Shown: in pieces, positions 63,724-64,000 of the stretch
How positions within the stretch are numbered: position 1 is the stretch's first letter
Layout: every line of letters begins with the position of its first letter
Assembly: GCA_016927185.1 (NCBI GenBank)
Contig: JAFGND010000006.1
Span: 1-64,000, forward strand
DNA length: 64,000 nucleotides
DNA from: Candidatus Coatesiibacteriota bacterium
GTDB lineage: Bacteria > JAFGND01
Direction: 5' to 3'
Position numbers and translations under genes: made by a program
The notes under the pieces: model-generated
The model's input: only the letters and a program-made list of their open reading frames with translations
Told to the model about the DNA's origin: nothing
Databases searched by the model: none

Positions 63724-64000
63724 ATGGATGGATGGCAGGAATTCTCCTGGGGAATGAACTATAATATCGTCTTGGACTTGATAAGAAGAGAACGAGATGA
63801 TATTCAGGTGTCATATATTTTATGTAATGACAGGTCAATTGCGTTTTCAAAGGAGGAATTTGCCAAGCAGCCTCTTTCAATAGGATATTTCCAGTTCGAG
63901 GATCAACAGTTATACGCAGTAGATTTCATTTTCAAGAAAAGAGACAATGAGGATGATGTAATTTCATCTTATAAGAAACTTTCTTTCCTGATAGATTTCA
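63724..64000 (+). CDS. Unknown protein, 5' part only
   Basis: An open frame starts at ATG 63724, two bases after the hppA stop, and runs to the end of the window (92 codons, no stop). The sequence begins MDGWQEFSWGMNYN and has mixed charged and aromatic residues (for example YFQFEDQQLYAVDFIF), no signal peptide and no helix long enough for a membrane. An in-frame ATG at 63754 with GGGGA before it is an alternative start. Close coupling to hppA suggests co-transcription. I do not recognise a family. Confidence 0.6.
   Translation, partial: MDGWQEFSWGMNYNIVLDLIRRERDDIQVSYILCNDRSIAFSKEEFAKQPLSIGYFQFEDQQLYAVDFIFKKRDNEDDVISSYKKLSFLIDF

Overview
The window is AT-rich, densely packed chromosomal DNA from an uncultivated-looking, Gram-negative, probably anaerobic bacterium. 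Genes sit in short operons that switch strand often, with many 1-8 base overlaps. Signs of an outer membrane are a TolC-type protein, a heptosyltransferase-like GT9 enzyme, lipoproteins, and secreted beta-propellers ending in 'YPNPF'-type (T9SS type A) sorting domains. The V-type ATPase has the E-DUF2764-A-B-D-I-K gene order known from Bacteroidetes, spirochaetes and relatives. GlmU is of the alternative two-domain kind. Unlike most Bacteroidetes, many genes have good Shine-Dalgarno sequences (AGGAG). Together this suggests an FCB-superphylum-like lineage (Cloacimonadota or a neighbouring candidate phylum); I cannot name it more closely. No phage, IS element, CRISPR array, rRNA operon or obvious genomic island is visible, so most of the window reads as core genome.

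Layout. 1-2656: tail of an unknown gene, a B12-binding radical SAM enzyme and a membrane-anchored GT2. 2731-5967: a nickel island with a promoter and candidate NikR operator, nikR, fused nikMN, nikQ, nikO, then tsaE. 6009-10199: a Tat-exported phosphodiesterase-like lipoprotein and a class A penicillin-binding protein. 10284-10466: two tandem minus-strand tRNA-Ser genes (GCU, UGA). 10578-12278: a PMT/ArnT-like membrane glycosyltransferase. 12383-18189: AddB and AddA recombination nuclease-helicase, meeting a degenerate aminoglycoside-phosphotransferase-like protein tail to tail. 19120-26382 (minus): a seven-gene V-ATPase operon. 26501-32257: a cytoplasmic hybrid histidine kinase, TmcAL and a membrane diguanylate cyclase. 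32331-34562: PseC-like aminotransferase and GT4. 34596-38910 (minus): HEAT/TPR protein, PQQ-type propeller and YCF48 propeller with sorting domain. 39012-41247 (minus): carbamoyltransferase and SxtJ. 41454-45721: short alaS, a receiver protein, holB (minus), cheD. 45982-50356: receiver protein with a highly charged tail, guaB, PseG-like enzyme, GT9. 50333-53777 (minus): small zinc-ribbon protein, TolC, alternative GlmU, a membrane protein. 53899-57559 (minus): a gutted APC permease, folC, nadB. 57789-61534: two divergently transcribed secreted repeat proteins and a lipoprotein. 61673-64000: K+-dependent membrane pyrophosphatase and the start of an unknown gene.

How the genes fit together. Energy coupling rests on two ion pumps, the V-ATPase (with residues matching a Na+-binding ring) and HppA. 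A cell-surface theme recurs: glycosyltransferases of families 2, 4, 9 and PMT type, two pseudaminic-acid pathway enzymes at separate loci, a carbamoyltransferase pair, PBP1A, TolC and several exported repeat proteins. Signalling genes (hybrid kinase, GGDEF protein, two atypical receivers, an orphan CheD) are scattered. I saw no single dramatic new system. The most interesting items are the reduced or altered proteins: AlaRS without its C-terminal domain, a kinase-fold protein lacking catalytic residues beside addAB, the deletion-bearing APC permease, the charged receiver overlapping guaB, and the small zinc ribbon leading an envelope operon.
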